This document shows positions 12,825-19,883 of a stretch of DNA of 20,171 nucleotides, one piece after another; positions within the stretch are counted from its first letter, which is position 1; each line of letters begins with the position of its first letter. The position numbers were made by a program, and so were the translations under genes. The stretch is from a virus. Under the pieces are notes generated by a model. The model was not told the DNA's origin and ran no database searches. It worked only from the letters and a program-made list of their open reading frames with translations. Location: the IMG/VR virus record IMGVR_UViG_3300031997_000694, positions 1 through 20,171 of that record; one strand, written 5' to 3'.

Positions 12825-14303
12825 TCAGACGAGGAAGTGGCCGGCCGAGGTGCCGATGCGGACAACCTCGATATCGGGGGCCGAGACGGCGCCGTTGCTG
12901 GCTCCGACGACCTGCACGTCCAGCTCGTGGCCGTACTCGCTGAACAGGAAGCTGAGGTGCTGGAGGGACCCCGACGGGGCGATGGTGACCGCTCGAGCTG
13001 TGCCGTTGACGGTGACGGTGATCGTGGAGGTCGCGGCGTTGTAGGCGCGCGCGTAGACCTGCACCTCTCGAATGCGGATCTGCCGGCCCGATGGGTCACG
13101 CAGCGGGGCGCTCTTGTAGGTGCCTGAGACGGCCGGCGTGTCCTCGTTGGCCCGGTAGACGTACAGACCGAAGCCGGGGCCGCCGGTTGCTGCCAGGAGG
13201 ATCCGCCCGTTGCCGTCCTGGGCGTTGTGCCAGTGGTCGGCGGCGGCGATGAGGTTGGAGAGCCGGAACCAGGAGTGTGTCCGCAGGTCGAAGACGTGGC
13301 CGTGGGGGGCGAACAGAAAGAAGTTCTGGTAGGCGACGTTGCCGGCGCCAACGTCGCCGTTGGCATCGGCGCCGCTGACGTCTTGCCGCCAGGTGGAGGC
13401 GGCGAGCTGGGCGCTGATGTCGGTGAAGTTCTGGCCGTCGCCGGTGAGGTAGATCCCTTGCCCGCCGCCGATGAAGCCGATCCCTTCGGTGGTGAAGACA
13501 CCGTTCTGGCCGGCGCCGGGGGTCCGCGCGTCGCTCATGCTGCGGACGACGGGGTCGGTGATGTCGCCTTGGAGCATGACCCACGGGGCGGTGCGGCACC
13601 CGATGAACAGGTCGCTCGGGGCGAACGGGACGATGGAGCAAATCTGGTTGCCGGCCTGGGAGGCGTTGATGGGCAGGTTGTTCGGGGCGCCGAACGTCTG
13701 TGTCTGCGAGTCGGTCCACCAGAGGACGTTGGCGATGGAGGCGAAGATCCGGTCGTCCTGCACGGCGACGGTGGTGACGCCGCCGGTCTTGAGGCGGGCG
13801 ACGGCGCCGGTGGAGTAGGTGATCGACCAGACACCGTCGTCGCTGCTGGTCTGGAACAGGTTGTAGATGTAGAACCGGGCCCCAGTGCTGTCGGTGAAGG
13901 TGTCGCAGATGATGCGGTTGGGGGTGGCGGCGACGGCGGCGTGGGTCTTGATGAGGACCCAGCTCGGTGCGGCGACGGTGCCGTTGTCCCAGCGGTAGAC
14001 CTTCACCTGATTGGTGGCGGTGTCGAACACGAACACGAGCTGGTCGAAGGTGTCGCCGACGGCCCCGGAGCGGAACACGACTGGGCTGAAGCGGAAGACG
14101 CCGCAGACGACCCCGGTGGAGACGATGCCCGTGGTGCTGAAGCTCGTCCCTGCGGGGGCCGCAACGAGGCCACCCTCGACGCCGGGCATGTAGTCGGTGA
14201 GGACCTGCGCGCCGGTGGCGGGCATCTGGAGGTGGTTGGCCGTGACGAGGCCGGGGCTGAAGTCAGTGACCTCGACCCAGTCGAGCGCCTTGTTACCGGG
14301 CAT
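12825..14303 (-). CDS. Beta-rich tail hub / nozzle candidate (492 aa)
   Basis: ATG 14303 to TGA 12825, overlapping the preceding gene by 11 bases. Almost the whole protein is short beta strands rich in aromatic residues, with repeated units such as VLWWTDSQTQTFGAPNNLP, PSDLFIGCRTAPWVMLQGD and HGHVFDLRTHSWFRLSNLI. These have the look of blades of a beta-propeller. It opens with DFSPGLVTANHLQMPATGAQ and YMPGVEGGL, a start often seen in podovirus tail proteins. The length is close to P22 gp10 (about 470 residues), a propeller-bearing tail hub; T7 gp12 is a larger nozzle of similar style. Its place between the capsid gene and the adaptor fits a tail tube or nozzle component. Assignment is by context and secondary-structure appearance. 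Confidence 0.7.
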   Translation of the reverse strand: MPGNKALDWVEVTDFSPGLVTANHLQMPATGAQVLTDYMPGVEGGLVAAPAGTSFSTTGIVSTGVVCGVFRFSPVVFRSGAVGDTFDQLVFVFDTATNQVKVYRWDNGTVAAPSWVLIKTHAAVAATPNRIICDTFTDSTGARFYIYNLFQTSSDDGVWSITYSTGAVARLKTGGVTTVAVQDDRIFASIANVLWWTDSQTQTFGAPNNLPINASQAGNQICSIVPFAPSDLFIGCRTAPWVMLQGDITDPVVRSMSDARTPGAGQNGVFTTEGIGFIGGGQGIYLTGDGQNFTDISAQLAASTWRQDVSGADANGDVGAGNVAYQNFFLFAPHGHVFDLRTHSWFRLSNLIAAADHWHNAQDGNGRILLAATGGPGFGLYVYRANEDTPAVSGTYKSAPLRDPSGRQIRIREVQVYARAYNAATSTITVTVNGTARAVTIAPSGSLQHLSFLFSEYGHELDVQVVGASNGAVSAPDIEVVRIGTSAGHFLV

Positions 14304-14769
14304 CGGGGCGCTTGCCTTCGTTCAGGAAGAACTTGGTCTTCGACTCGTGGGGGTTGTGGTGCTCGCGGAGACCCTTGAGGTGCTCCATCATCGGGAACAT
14401 GCGTTCGACGTAGAGGTCGGCGTTGGTCTGTTCGATGGCGGCGTTGTTGGCGTCCATGCGCTTCTCGGCGGAGACCCAGGCGGGGGAGTCCATCCGCATG
14501 AGGACGAGGTCGGGGAGGATGCGGTCGAACTCGTCGAGCCGGCAGTGGTAGATCATCTCGAAGCGCCCGTCCTCCATGTTGCGCCACACCTCGTAGCGCC
14601 GCCCGAGGATCTCGGTGCGGATAGGGTGCTTGACGACGCGAAGCGCCAGGGAGAGCCGGTCGTCGCCCGGCCAGTCTGCGCCGTTGCCGTTGCGGAGCTG
14701 GCGTTGCAGCTCCTGCGCACCGGAGTGCAGCCAGCCGATGGTGGGGTCGTTGACGAGCGGCGAGGGCAT
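14293..14769 (-). CDS. Hypothetical structural-block protein (158 aa)
   Basis: I start this gene at ATG 14769, which has TACACT six bases upstream. An in-frame TTG at 14799 would put the start inside a strong hairpin and is less likely. The protein begins MPSPLVNDPTIGWLHSG and has a mixed middle (ILGRRYEVWRNMEDGRFEMIYHCRLDEFD, split by charged turns). It then runs into a charged helical region and ends HHNPHESKTKFFLNEGKRPDAR. No family is recognised. It sits between the capsid gene and the tail hub candidate and overlaps the latter by 11 bases, so a head-completion or tail-assembly role is plausible but not shown. Confidence 0.78.
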   Translation of the reverse strand: MPSPLVNDPTIGWLHSGAQELQRQLRNGNGADWPGDDRLSLALRVVKHPIRTEILGRRYEVWRNMEDGRFEMIYHCRLDEFDRILPDLVLMRMDSPAWVSAEKRMDANNAAIEQTNADLYVERMFPMMEHLKGLREHHNPHESKTKFFLNEGKRPDAR

Positions 14770-14775
14770 GAGGCC

Positions 14776-14781
14776 AGTGTA
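14776..14781 (-). promoter_or_regulatory. Candidate leaderless -10 element TACACT
   Basis: TACACT ends six bases before ATG 14769 and just after the hairpin at 14786-14812. It is not part of a stop codon. It would restart transcription after the capsid-gene terminator. Confidence 0.6.
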
Positions 14782-14785
14782 CGAC

Positions 14786-14812
14786 GAAGGCCCCGGCAAT
14801 GCCGGGGCCCCC
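14786..14812 (-). terminator. Strong GC hairpin after the major capsid gene
   Basis: The minus-strand RNA has a nine-base perfect stem GGCCCCGGC-ATT-GCCGGGGCC, extendable to 12 pairs with two G-U pairs, about 20 bases after the capsid stop at 14832. There is no U-run (TTCGTCGT follows), as is common for GC-rich hosts. It may terminate or attenuate transcripts leaving the capsid gene, or protect their 3' ends. Confidence 0.7.
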
Positions 14813-14831
14813 GTTGAGTGTGGATGTCCGA

Positions 14832-16064
14832 CTAGAAGGTCGGAGTCGAGACGCGCACGAAGACGTGGCTGTTGCGGTTCGTGACGTTGAGGTTCTGGTA
14901 CGCCTTGAAGCGTGCCTCGACCGCGTCGCTGTTGTCGAGCGCCTTGTAGAGCACTCGGCCGTCGTCGTCGTCCCAGGTGAAGTCGAGGCCGACGAAGCGG
15001 CTGATCTCGCTCTTGGTGATGCCGAAGATGTAGGAGTCCGGGTTGAACCGGTCCTTCACCAGCGTGCCGACGGTGAGCTTGACGCCTTCCCAGCCGGCGG
15101 GGAGCTTCTCGGTGGAGACGTCGTACCGCTTGCGGGCCTGCAGATCCTGGGCGAGCTTGGTCACCTGGGAGTGCTCGGCGAGCCAGAGGTCGGGGGTGGA
15201 TCCATCACCCTCGGTCTGGACGATCTCCTTCGAGCGCTCGAGGAGCACCTCGGAGATCGGGGTCGACGTGGTTCCGTTGGTCTTCGCTGCCCACTGTGGC
15301 TCGGTGGCCGGGTCGAGGTTGGCGTAGACCTGGGTGTCGTGGATGAGGTGGCGGAGACCGTTCATCTCGCCACCGGCTGCTGTCGCTGCCTGGAAGTTCC
15401 CCTGGCGTGCGATGTAGTCACCCGTGGTGGCACCGGCGACTGCCGGGGCGAAGGTGACGACCTTCGTGGTCAGGTTGTTGGCGGTGACGATGGTCGTGCC
15501 GCGCGAGACGCCGGTCGACCCGTTGATGATGTCGATGGCCTCGTTCACGAAGACGGCCCGCAGCTCGGCACGGTCGGCGGAGCCGAACGTCTGCGTGGTC
15601 GTGGTGCCCGCCGTGCTGGCGGTACCGGTGAGCGACCCGAGGTACAGCGTGGACGAGATCGACACGGCCGCGTTGTAGCTCTGGCGGGAGCAGTCGTTCT
15701 TGAGGTCCTTCTCGGCGCCCTTCAGCTCGTACTCGAGCGCGCGGGTGAACGATCCGCTGTCGTTCTTGGTGAGGGCCTGCGCCGGTCCCGACACCTTGAT
15801 GGTGTGGTACAGGTACGCGAGGTTGTCGCGCACTTGCTGGAAGCGCTGCCGGTCGGCCGTGGGGAGCGCAGCCAGCTCGCCGCGTGCTCCGGTCGAGGTC
15901 GACCGTCCAGTGTGGACGCTCCAGACCGCCTGGCGGCCTTGGATGTCCTCCTCGTTGGTGCTGATCTCGGACCAGACCGGGTTGGCGCTGTTGACCGACT
16001 CACGGAGGCCGGGTCCGTAGTCGTCCTTGAGGGCTGCGTCGAAGTTGGTGAGGGACTGGGGCAT
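14832..16064 (-). CDS. Major capsid protein, HK97-fold type (410 aa)
   Basis: ATG 16064 to TAG 14832. The sequence opens MPQSLTNFDAALKDDYGPGL. It follows the usual opening of phage coat proteins of this size: an N-terminal arm, then VWSVHTGRSTSTGARGE and a long helix (LEYELKGAEKDLKNDCSRQS), then a Thr/Ala/Ser-rich beta region (LTGTASTAGTTTTQTFGSAD). The C-terminal half includes DLWLAEHSQVTKLAQDLQ, and the protein ends VFVRVSTPTF. It directly follows the scaffold and portal, the fixed position of the coat gene. It would form the icosahedral shell around the scaffold. No separate protease gene was seen. TATTGT is six bases before the ATG, and a strong hairpin follows the stop, as expected for the most abundant late product. 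Confidence 0.88.
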   Translation of the reverse strand: MPQSLTNFDAALKDDYGPGLRESVNSANPVWSEISTNEEDIQGRQAVWSVHTGRSTSTGARGELAALPTADRQRFQQVRDNLAYLYHTIKVSGPAQALTKNDSGSFTRALEYELKGAEKDLKNDCSRQSYNAAVSISSTLYLGSLTGTASTAGTTTTQTFGSADRAELRAVFVNEAIDIINGSTGVSRGTTIVTANNLTTKVVTFAPAVAGATTGDYIARQGNFQAATAAGGEMNGLRHLIHDTQVYANLDPATEPQWAAKTNGTTSTPISEVLLERSKEIVQTEGDGSTPDLWLAEHSQVTKLAQDLQARKRYDVSTEKLPAGWEGVKLTVGTLVKDRFNPDSYIFGITKSEISRFVGLDFTWDDDDGRVLYKALDNSDAVEARFKAYQNLNVTNRNSHVFVRVSTPTF

Positions 16065-16070
16065 GCCCCC

Positions 16071-16076
16071 ACAATA
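16071..16076 (-). promoter_or_regulatory. Candidate leaderless -10 element TATTGT
   Basis: TATTGT ends six bases before the capsid ATG at 16064. Neither base triplet here is a stop codon of the upstream gene. The six bases between are GGGGGC, so a weak Shine-Dalgarno reading is also possible. Confidence 0.6.
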
Positions 16077-16100
16077 TCTCCGAGGAATAAACGGGGGGGT

Positions 16101-16970
16101 CTAGCGGTTCGCCCGCTCCCGTGCCCGGCGTGCCTCGATGACTTGGGTGAGGGTGCGCTTCTCGGTGTTCTGCTCCTCAGCGCCGGCGCCAGCGTTCTCG
16201 CCGAGCGTCTTCGGGGACTGGTCCCGCTGGGCCCGCTTCGTCGTCAGGTACTTCTGGACGCGGGCCTCGTTGGCCTTGTTCCAGTCGTCGTAGCCCTTGC
16301 GGACAGCAGTCTCGACCTGCTCGGCCGTCGGGATGTCCACGTTCGCCGGCAGGTACTTCTCGCCGTGAATCATGATCTCGGACTTCTCGACCTCGTCGGC
16401 GATGGCCAGGGTGGCGAATGTGGTGGCGAGCGCGTTGGTGGCTGCGCCGCGTGCCACCTCGATCTGCGCCTCCTGGGAGGCGGTGGCGAGCTGCTCCTGC
16501 TGCGCCTTGAGCGCGGCCTTCAGGTCGGCCTTGGTGAGCACCTCGTCGTCGTCGGGATCGATCTCGTCGGCGGGGTCCTCGGAACCAGCGGCGAACAGCG
16601 CCTCCATCTCCTTCGCACCGAGGCCGAGCGCCTGGCCGGTCTGGTAGAACATCGAGATGACGCCCTGCTCGGTCTGCAGGTTGGACAGCAGCTCGGCGGC
16701 GGTCTTGACGTCCTCGACAGGCAGCTCACCGATGGCGTCGGCGTACTCCTTCGCACGGGTGCGGTAGTCCGCAGCCTGCGAGCGGAGCCCCTCGACGTAG
16801 GGGCGGTCGAACTGCTCGAGCGCCTCGTCCAGCTCGGGCGGCTCGGCCCAAGGGTCGGGAGCGTCGGAGGCTGCACCCTCGGGTGCGATGGCCTCGAGGC
16901 CGATGTCTTCGGATCCGTCGGGACCCTCCTGGGGCGCGTCGACGGCGGCGGCGGTGTCTTCTGCGGGCAT
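16101..16970 (-). CDS. Capsid scaffold protein (289 aa)
   Basis: ATG 16970 to TAG 16101. Very acidic N-terminal third (PAEDTAAAVDAPQEGPDGSED, then WAEPPELDEALEQFD), a long central helix (YRTRAKEYADAIGELPVEDV), an acidic patch (EDPADEIDPDDDE), then a Gln/Ala coiled-coil stretch (KAALKAQQEQLATASQEAQ). A basic C-terminus follows, ending EARRARERANR. This layout, acidic helical body with a basic capsid-binding tail, is typical of internal scaffolding proteins, and the gene lies between portal and coat as in P22 and T7. It would direct procapsid assembly and leave before or during DNA filling. Unlike its neighbours it has a good Shine-Dalgarno, GGAGGT nine bases before the ATG, and a 76-base upstream gap. 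Confidence 0.87.
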   Translation of the reverse strand: MPAEDTAAAVDAPQEGPDGSEDIGLEAIAPEGAASDAPDPWAEPPELDEALEQFDRPYVEGLRSQAADYRTRAKEYADAIGELPVEDVKTAAELLSNLQTEQGVISMFYQTGQALGLGAKEMEALFAAGSEDPADEIDPDDDEVLTKADLKAALKAQQEQLATASQEAQIEVARGAATNALATTFATLAIADEVEKSEIMIHGEKYLPANVDIPTAEQVETAVRKGYDDWNKANEARVQKYLTTKRAQRDQSPKTLGENAGAGAEEQNTEKRTLTQVIEARRARERANR

Positions 16971-16979
16971 GGTTCTGTG

Positions 16980-16985
16980 ACCTCC
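16980..16985 (-). promoter_or_regulatory. Shine-Dalgarno GGAGGT of the scaffold gene
   Basis: GGAGGT nine bases upstream of ATG 16970. It is the clearest ribosome-binding site on this strand, and this gene lacks the TANNNT element at -12 that most of its neighbours have. Confidence 0.75.
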
Positions 16986-17021
16986 GGGGTCAGTCAGGTG
17001 CTCGGGATGTACTACGAAAGT

Positions 17022-17027
17022 AGCCTA
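17022..17027 (-). promoter_or_regulatory. Candidate -10 element TAGGCT of a leadered scaffold transcript
   Basis: TAGGCT occurs in the portal-scaffold gap, about 50 bases before the scaffold ATG. A start about seven bases downstream would give a leader of roughly 45 bases containing the Shine-Dalgarno. The same hexamer lies before the genes at 2729, 12808 and 19188. No clear -35 box was seen. Confidence 0.45.
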
Positions 17028-17046
17028 CTGCACTGGTTCTGAAGTA

Positions 17047-19188
17047 CTACCTGCCCATCGACGCAGCTTGGCTGTCAGTCGATGCGCCGGGGACCTTGCC
17101 AGGCTGTCCAGGGCCGCCGATGCCGGCGACCTTGTTGGCGCTGGGCGTGCCAGCGAGGGGGCTCGCCGCCTGACCTGATGCGACGTCGAGCGGGTTGTTC
17201 GGCTGCCCGGTGGCGGGGTTGACGTACATCGGGGCCCCGCCGGCCGGCTGGGTGCCTTGCGGGCCGGGGGGCTGTGCAAGGTCCGGGCGGCCAGCGATGG
17301 GCGGCAGCGAGCCAGGGTCGGCCTGGTTGGTGCCGGGCACGCCGGGGCCAGCAAGCTGCTGGAGAACGAGGCTCGCGTGCATGTCGGAGTGCGCGTCGAC
17401 GCACGCCTTGATGTGCGGGGGCAGGCTGTCGTACTCCTGGGACTTCCGGTAGTCGTTGTGCTCAGTCATGTGGACCTCGTGGTTGTCCCACCCGTGGACC
17501 TGGCACTGGACCCCGACGCGCAGCCGGCTGTTCTCGCGCTGCGCCTGCTTCGAGTCGAGGTTCATGTGCTCCATCAGGAACTCGCCGCCAGGCAGGTCGA
17601 GGAGCTTGAACAGGTCCTTCGGCTCCTTGATGAGCCCGAGCGGGGCGAGCTGCATGGCGAGCTGCGTGCGGGCCGAGCGGGAGCGGGGCAGCGTCGACCC
17701 AGCCTCGATGTGGACGTCCATGACGGTGGCGATGTCGGCGGCGGAGAACCGCTGGGCCTCGAGGTCGCCGTCTTCGCTCCAGGTGCGGATGATGCGGTCC
17801 TCGGTCCAGTACTGCTTGATGAGCATGAGCATATGCCACCCGACGTTCTGGACGAACTGGGAGAGCAGCTTGGCGCTGATGGCGAGCTTGGTGTCGTCGG
17901 CTTCCTGCAGGGCGAGGATGGCAGCGGCGGGCATGTTGGAGCTGCCGGCGCCACCTTGGGTGGCGTCGTTCTGCCCGGAGCGTTCGCCCATCTCGTTGTC
18001 GGAGCGGGTCATGCCCTGCTCGTGTTGGGTCATCCACCCGGAGTCGGGGATGTCCCACTTCGGAGCGCCGTTGACGTTGGCGTACTGGATGATCTCGGCG
18101 CGGCTGGTGATGCGGCTCGCGTCGATGGATCCGATGGGGGCCATCAGCTTCGGCATGATGGTGCGGCGGAGCTGGGCCTCACGGGAGCGCGCGTCGTTGT
18201 AGTCGGTCTGCATCGGGATGAGGTCGTCGACCCAGGTGCGTCCCTGGGCGTCGCCGAAGCCGGGGAGCAGGTAGCACGGGACGAACGGGAGCTTGCCGTG
18301 GTCGTACGGGAAGGGCATGGGACCCTCGAGGATCGTCTTGCCGCACCACGTCACGACCATGCCCTTCGGCGCGGCGCGCCGGCCGGGCTTCATCCAGAAC
18401 TGGTGGACCTTCACGAAGTCGCCCTTGCTGTTGTCCTTGTCGTGGGCGACGCCGCTGGCGTTGGACAGATCGTTGACTTCGTCGAGGATGGTGCGGCCGC
18501 TCTCGGCGCCGTCGGGCATCTCGCCCCAGCGCTCCCACACACCCTCCTTGGTCATGGTGACGGTGCGGGAGCACCAGCCGACGGCGTCCCAGTCGGTGGC
18601 CGACGGGTCGGCACCCATCTCGTAGGCGGGGACCTTCTCAATGACGATCTCGCCCTGCTTCAGCTCGCCGCTGGGGTCGAGGTCGAGGGACGGGCCGGCG
18701 TCGGGGTCCCAGGCCACATGGGCGTAGGACCAGCCGAGCGTGACTGGCCAGAACATGAAGCTGGTGAGGAAGAAGCCCCACTTCACCCGGTCCATCTCGT
18801 GGGTGAGCATCCGAGTGCCGACCTTGGCGGCCGCGACGTCGTTGTCGTCGTCCGATGCGGGACGGCACTCGGGGATGGGGTTCTCCTTCGTGAGCTTCGC
18901 CACGGCACGTTCGACGATGGAACCCATCTTGTTGATCGTGAGACGCACGGGCGCGTTGGGGTCGTCCGGGTTGGTCTTGGGGCGAGCCCACTGCTTCCGG
19001 TTCTCGTCCCAAATGACCCACTGGTGGCCGAGCATGTACGCCATGTTCATCTTGAGGCGCAGCTCGGGCAGCTTCTTCCGGCCGTCGGAGACCTTGCGGT
19101 CGAGCCAAGCGACCAGCTCGACAGGATCCTTCGGCGGGATGAACGGGTTGCCGCCCTTGGGGGACGGGTCAGTGATGTTGTCGGCCAC
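17047..19188 (-). CDS. Portal protein, P22-like type (713 aa)
   Basis: GTG start at 19188, stop TAG at 17047. The N-terminal part has VELVAWLDRKVSDGRK and AYMLGHQWVIWDE. It is followed by VRLTINKMGSIVERAVAKLT at about 81-100 and NPIPECRPAS, the 'N-x-x-x-x-x-V-x-x-x-x-x-x-x-x-x-x-P-x-x-x-x-x-P' pattern near the start of podovirus portals. VPAYEMGADPSATDW and SYAHVAWDP fit the wing region. A long helical stretch follows, and the last 100 residues are low-complexity Pro/Gly/Gln (PGPQGTQPAGGAP). Portals form the dodecameric ring at the packaging vertex. Size matches P22 gp1 (about 725 residues). It sits between terminase-block genes and scaffold. The GTG start is supported by TAGGCT six bases upstream. 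Confidence 0.9.
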   Translation of the reverse strand: MADNITDPSPKGGNPFIPPKDPVELVAWLDRKVSDGRKKLPELRLKMNMAYMLGHQWVIWDENRKQWARPKTNPDDPNAPVRLTINKMGSIVERAVAKLTKENPIPECRPASDDDNDVAAAKVGTRMLTHEMDRVKWGFFLTSFMFWPVTLGWSYAHVAWDPDAGPSLDLDPSGELKQGEIVIEKVPAYEMGADPSATDWDAVGWCSRTVTMTKEGVWERWGEMPDGAESGRTILDEVNDLSNASGVAHDKDNSKGDFVKVHQFWMKPGRRAAPKGMVVTWCGKTILEGPMPFPYDHGKLPFVPCYLLPGFGDAQGRTWVDDLIPMQTDYNDARSREAQLRRTIMPKLMAPIGSIDASRITSRAEIIQYANVNGAPKWDIPDSGWMTQHEQGMTRSDNEMGERSGQNDATQGGAGSSNMPAAAILALQEADDTKLAISAKLLSQFVQNVGWHMLMLIKQYWTEDRIIRTWSEDGDLEAQRFSAADIATVMDVHIEAGSTLPRSRSARTQLAMQLAPLGLIKEPKDLFKLLDLPGGEFLMEHMNLDSKQAQRENSRLRVGVQCQVHGWDNHEVHMTEHNDYRKSQEYDSLPPHIKACVDAHSDMHASLVLQQLAGPGVPGTNQADPGSLPPIAGRPDLAQPPGPQGTQPAGGAPMYVNPATGQPNNPLDVASGQAASPLAGTPSANKVAGIGGPGQPGKVPGASTDSQAASMGR

Positions 19189-19194
19189 GGTCCC

Positions 19195-19200
19195 AGCCTA
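19195..19200 (-). promoter_or_regulatory. Candidate leaderless -10 element TAGGCT
   Basis: TAGGCT ends six bases before the GTG of the portal gene. Its TAG is also the stop of the upstream membrane protein gene. Confidence 0.6.
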
Positions 19201-19476
19201 CGGGATCGGCGGTGACTCAGCCTCGAACATCCCCGTGGGGTCGACCAGCACCGCCACCCCATCGTTGCTCTCGGGGTGGAGATCGTCCTCGTTCCACGGC
19301 TCGACGAACCGCTTGACGGCAGCGAAGTGCTCGTAGTCCCGGCTGCTGAGACGGTCGACCAGCTCGAGGCACCGCTGGCGTTCGGAAGCGAGCGCGGCCC
19401 GCAGGATCTGGACCTGCCAGATCAGGATGCCGATGACGGGGAGGGCGAAGGCGAAGCCAGCCAGCAGCTCATACAT
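19198..19476 (-). CDS. Small single-pass membrane protein (92 aa)
   Basis: I start this gene at ATG 19476, which overlaps the end of the zinc-knuckle gene by eight bases. A longer in-frame extension upstream reads as low-quality sequence and is rejected. Residues about 4-23 (LLAGFAFALPVIGILIWQVQ) form one hydrophobic helix at the N-terminus. A charged helix (AALASERQRCLELVDRLSS) follows, then an acidic, Pro-rich tail ending ESPPIP. The anchor-plus-helix layout resembles spanin-like or other small phage membrane proteins, but the position between terminase and portal genes is unusual for lysis genes. Function unknown. Confidence 0.72.
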   Translation of the reverse strand: MYELLAGFAFALPVIGILIWQVQILRAALASERQRCLELVDRLSSRDYEHFAAVKRFVEPWNEDDLHPESNDGVAVLVDPTGMFEAESPPIP

Positions 19477-19882
19477 CGGTGGCGACGACCTGACCGACCT
19501 GCAGCGGCGAGGACTTGGAGACGAAGCGGCCGGCGGAGTCCCGCTCGCCGAGGCGTTCGGCCAGGAGGGCCTTCTCGTCCTCGCGCCGCGCGTTGATCTC
19601 GGTGCCGGCCTCGACGAGCTTGATGACCGCGTCCTCAGCGACCCGTTGGTAGTGCTCGGCGTCTCGGGCGCGTACCTTGTAGTGCTCGAACTCGGCCTCC
19701 ATCTCGGGGGACCAGAGGCGGTACCCACCGAACTTGGCGAGGGTGACGACGCAGCCTGAGCAGAGCGCGAGGATGCCTTCGGTGTCGATGATGACCTCGG
19801 TGGAGAGGAGGTTGTCTCGGTTCCCGCAGATGTAGCAGCCGTGCTCGGCAAGCTCATCGGTGCCGCCGGTCCATCGTTCCAT
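19469..19882 (-). CDS. Zinc-knuckle protein with two CxxC pairs (137 aa)
   Basis: ATG 19882 to stop at 19469. The N-terminal third has C16-x-x-C19 and C41-x-x-C44, in HGCYICGNRDN and LALCSGCVVTL. Two such pairs about 20 residues apart are the normal spacing of a structural zinc ribbon or treble-clef site. The rest is helical and charged (HYQRVAEDAVIKLVEAGTEI, then REDEKALLAERLGERD), so it may bind nucleic acid or a protein partner. It lies between the large terminase and portal genes, 12 bases after the terminase stop. A role in packaging is possible but unproven; the small terminase subunit was not identified in this window. AGGAG lies nine bases before the ATG. Confidence 0.78.
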   Translation of the reverse strand: MERWTGGTDELAEHGCYICGNRDNLLSTEVIIDTEGILALCSGCVVTLAKFGGYRLWSPEMEAEFEHYKVRARDAEHYQRVAEDAVIKLVEAGTEINARREDEKALLAERLGERDSAGRFVSKSSPLQVGQVVATDV

Positions 19883-19883
19883 G

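Noticed and set aside
14770-14799. TTG start at 14799 for the 158-aa gene
   Set aside because: It lies inside the strong hairpin after the capsid gene and adds ten unremarkable residues. ATG 14769 has TACACT at the expected distance.
2568-16112. Shared 12-mer CTAGCGGTTCGC at 2568-2579 and 16101-16112
   Set aside because: Both are just the minus-strand codons for Ala-Asn-Arg-stop at two gene ends. No flanking similarity was seen, so chance or codon preference explains it.
14799-17042. A 747-codon plus-strand open frame opposite the scaffold and capsid genes
   Set aside because: Antisense to two confident structural genes, spanning both and their gap. Its composition is the usual codon-bias artefact.
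2736-19200. Matching -35 boxes for the TANNNT elements
   Set aside because: I looked 16-19 bases upstream of each hexamer and found no consistent TTGACA-like sequence, so only -10 elements are annotated.
17257-19215. A 652-codon plus-strand open frame opposite the portal gene
   Set aside because: Antisense shadow of the portal, with repetitive Val/Gly/Leu/Asp translation and no motif.
19477-19857. N-terminal extension of the small membrane protein upstream of 19476
   Set aside because: Ser/Thr/Pro-rich out-of-frame reading of the zinc-knuckle gene, while ATG 19476 opens directly into a membrane helix.
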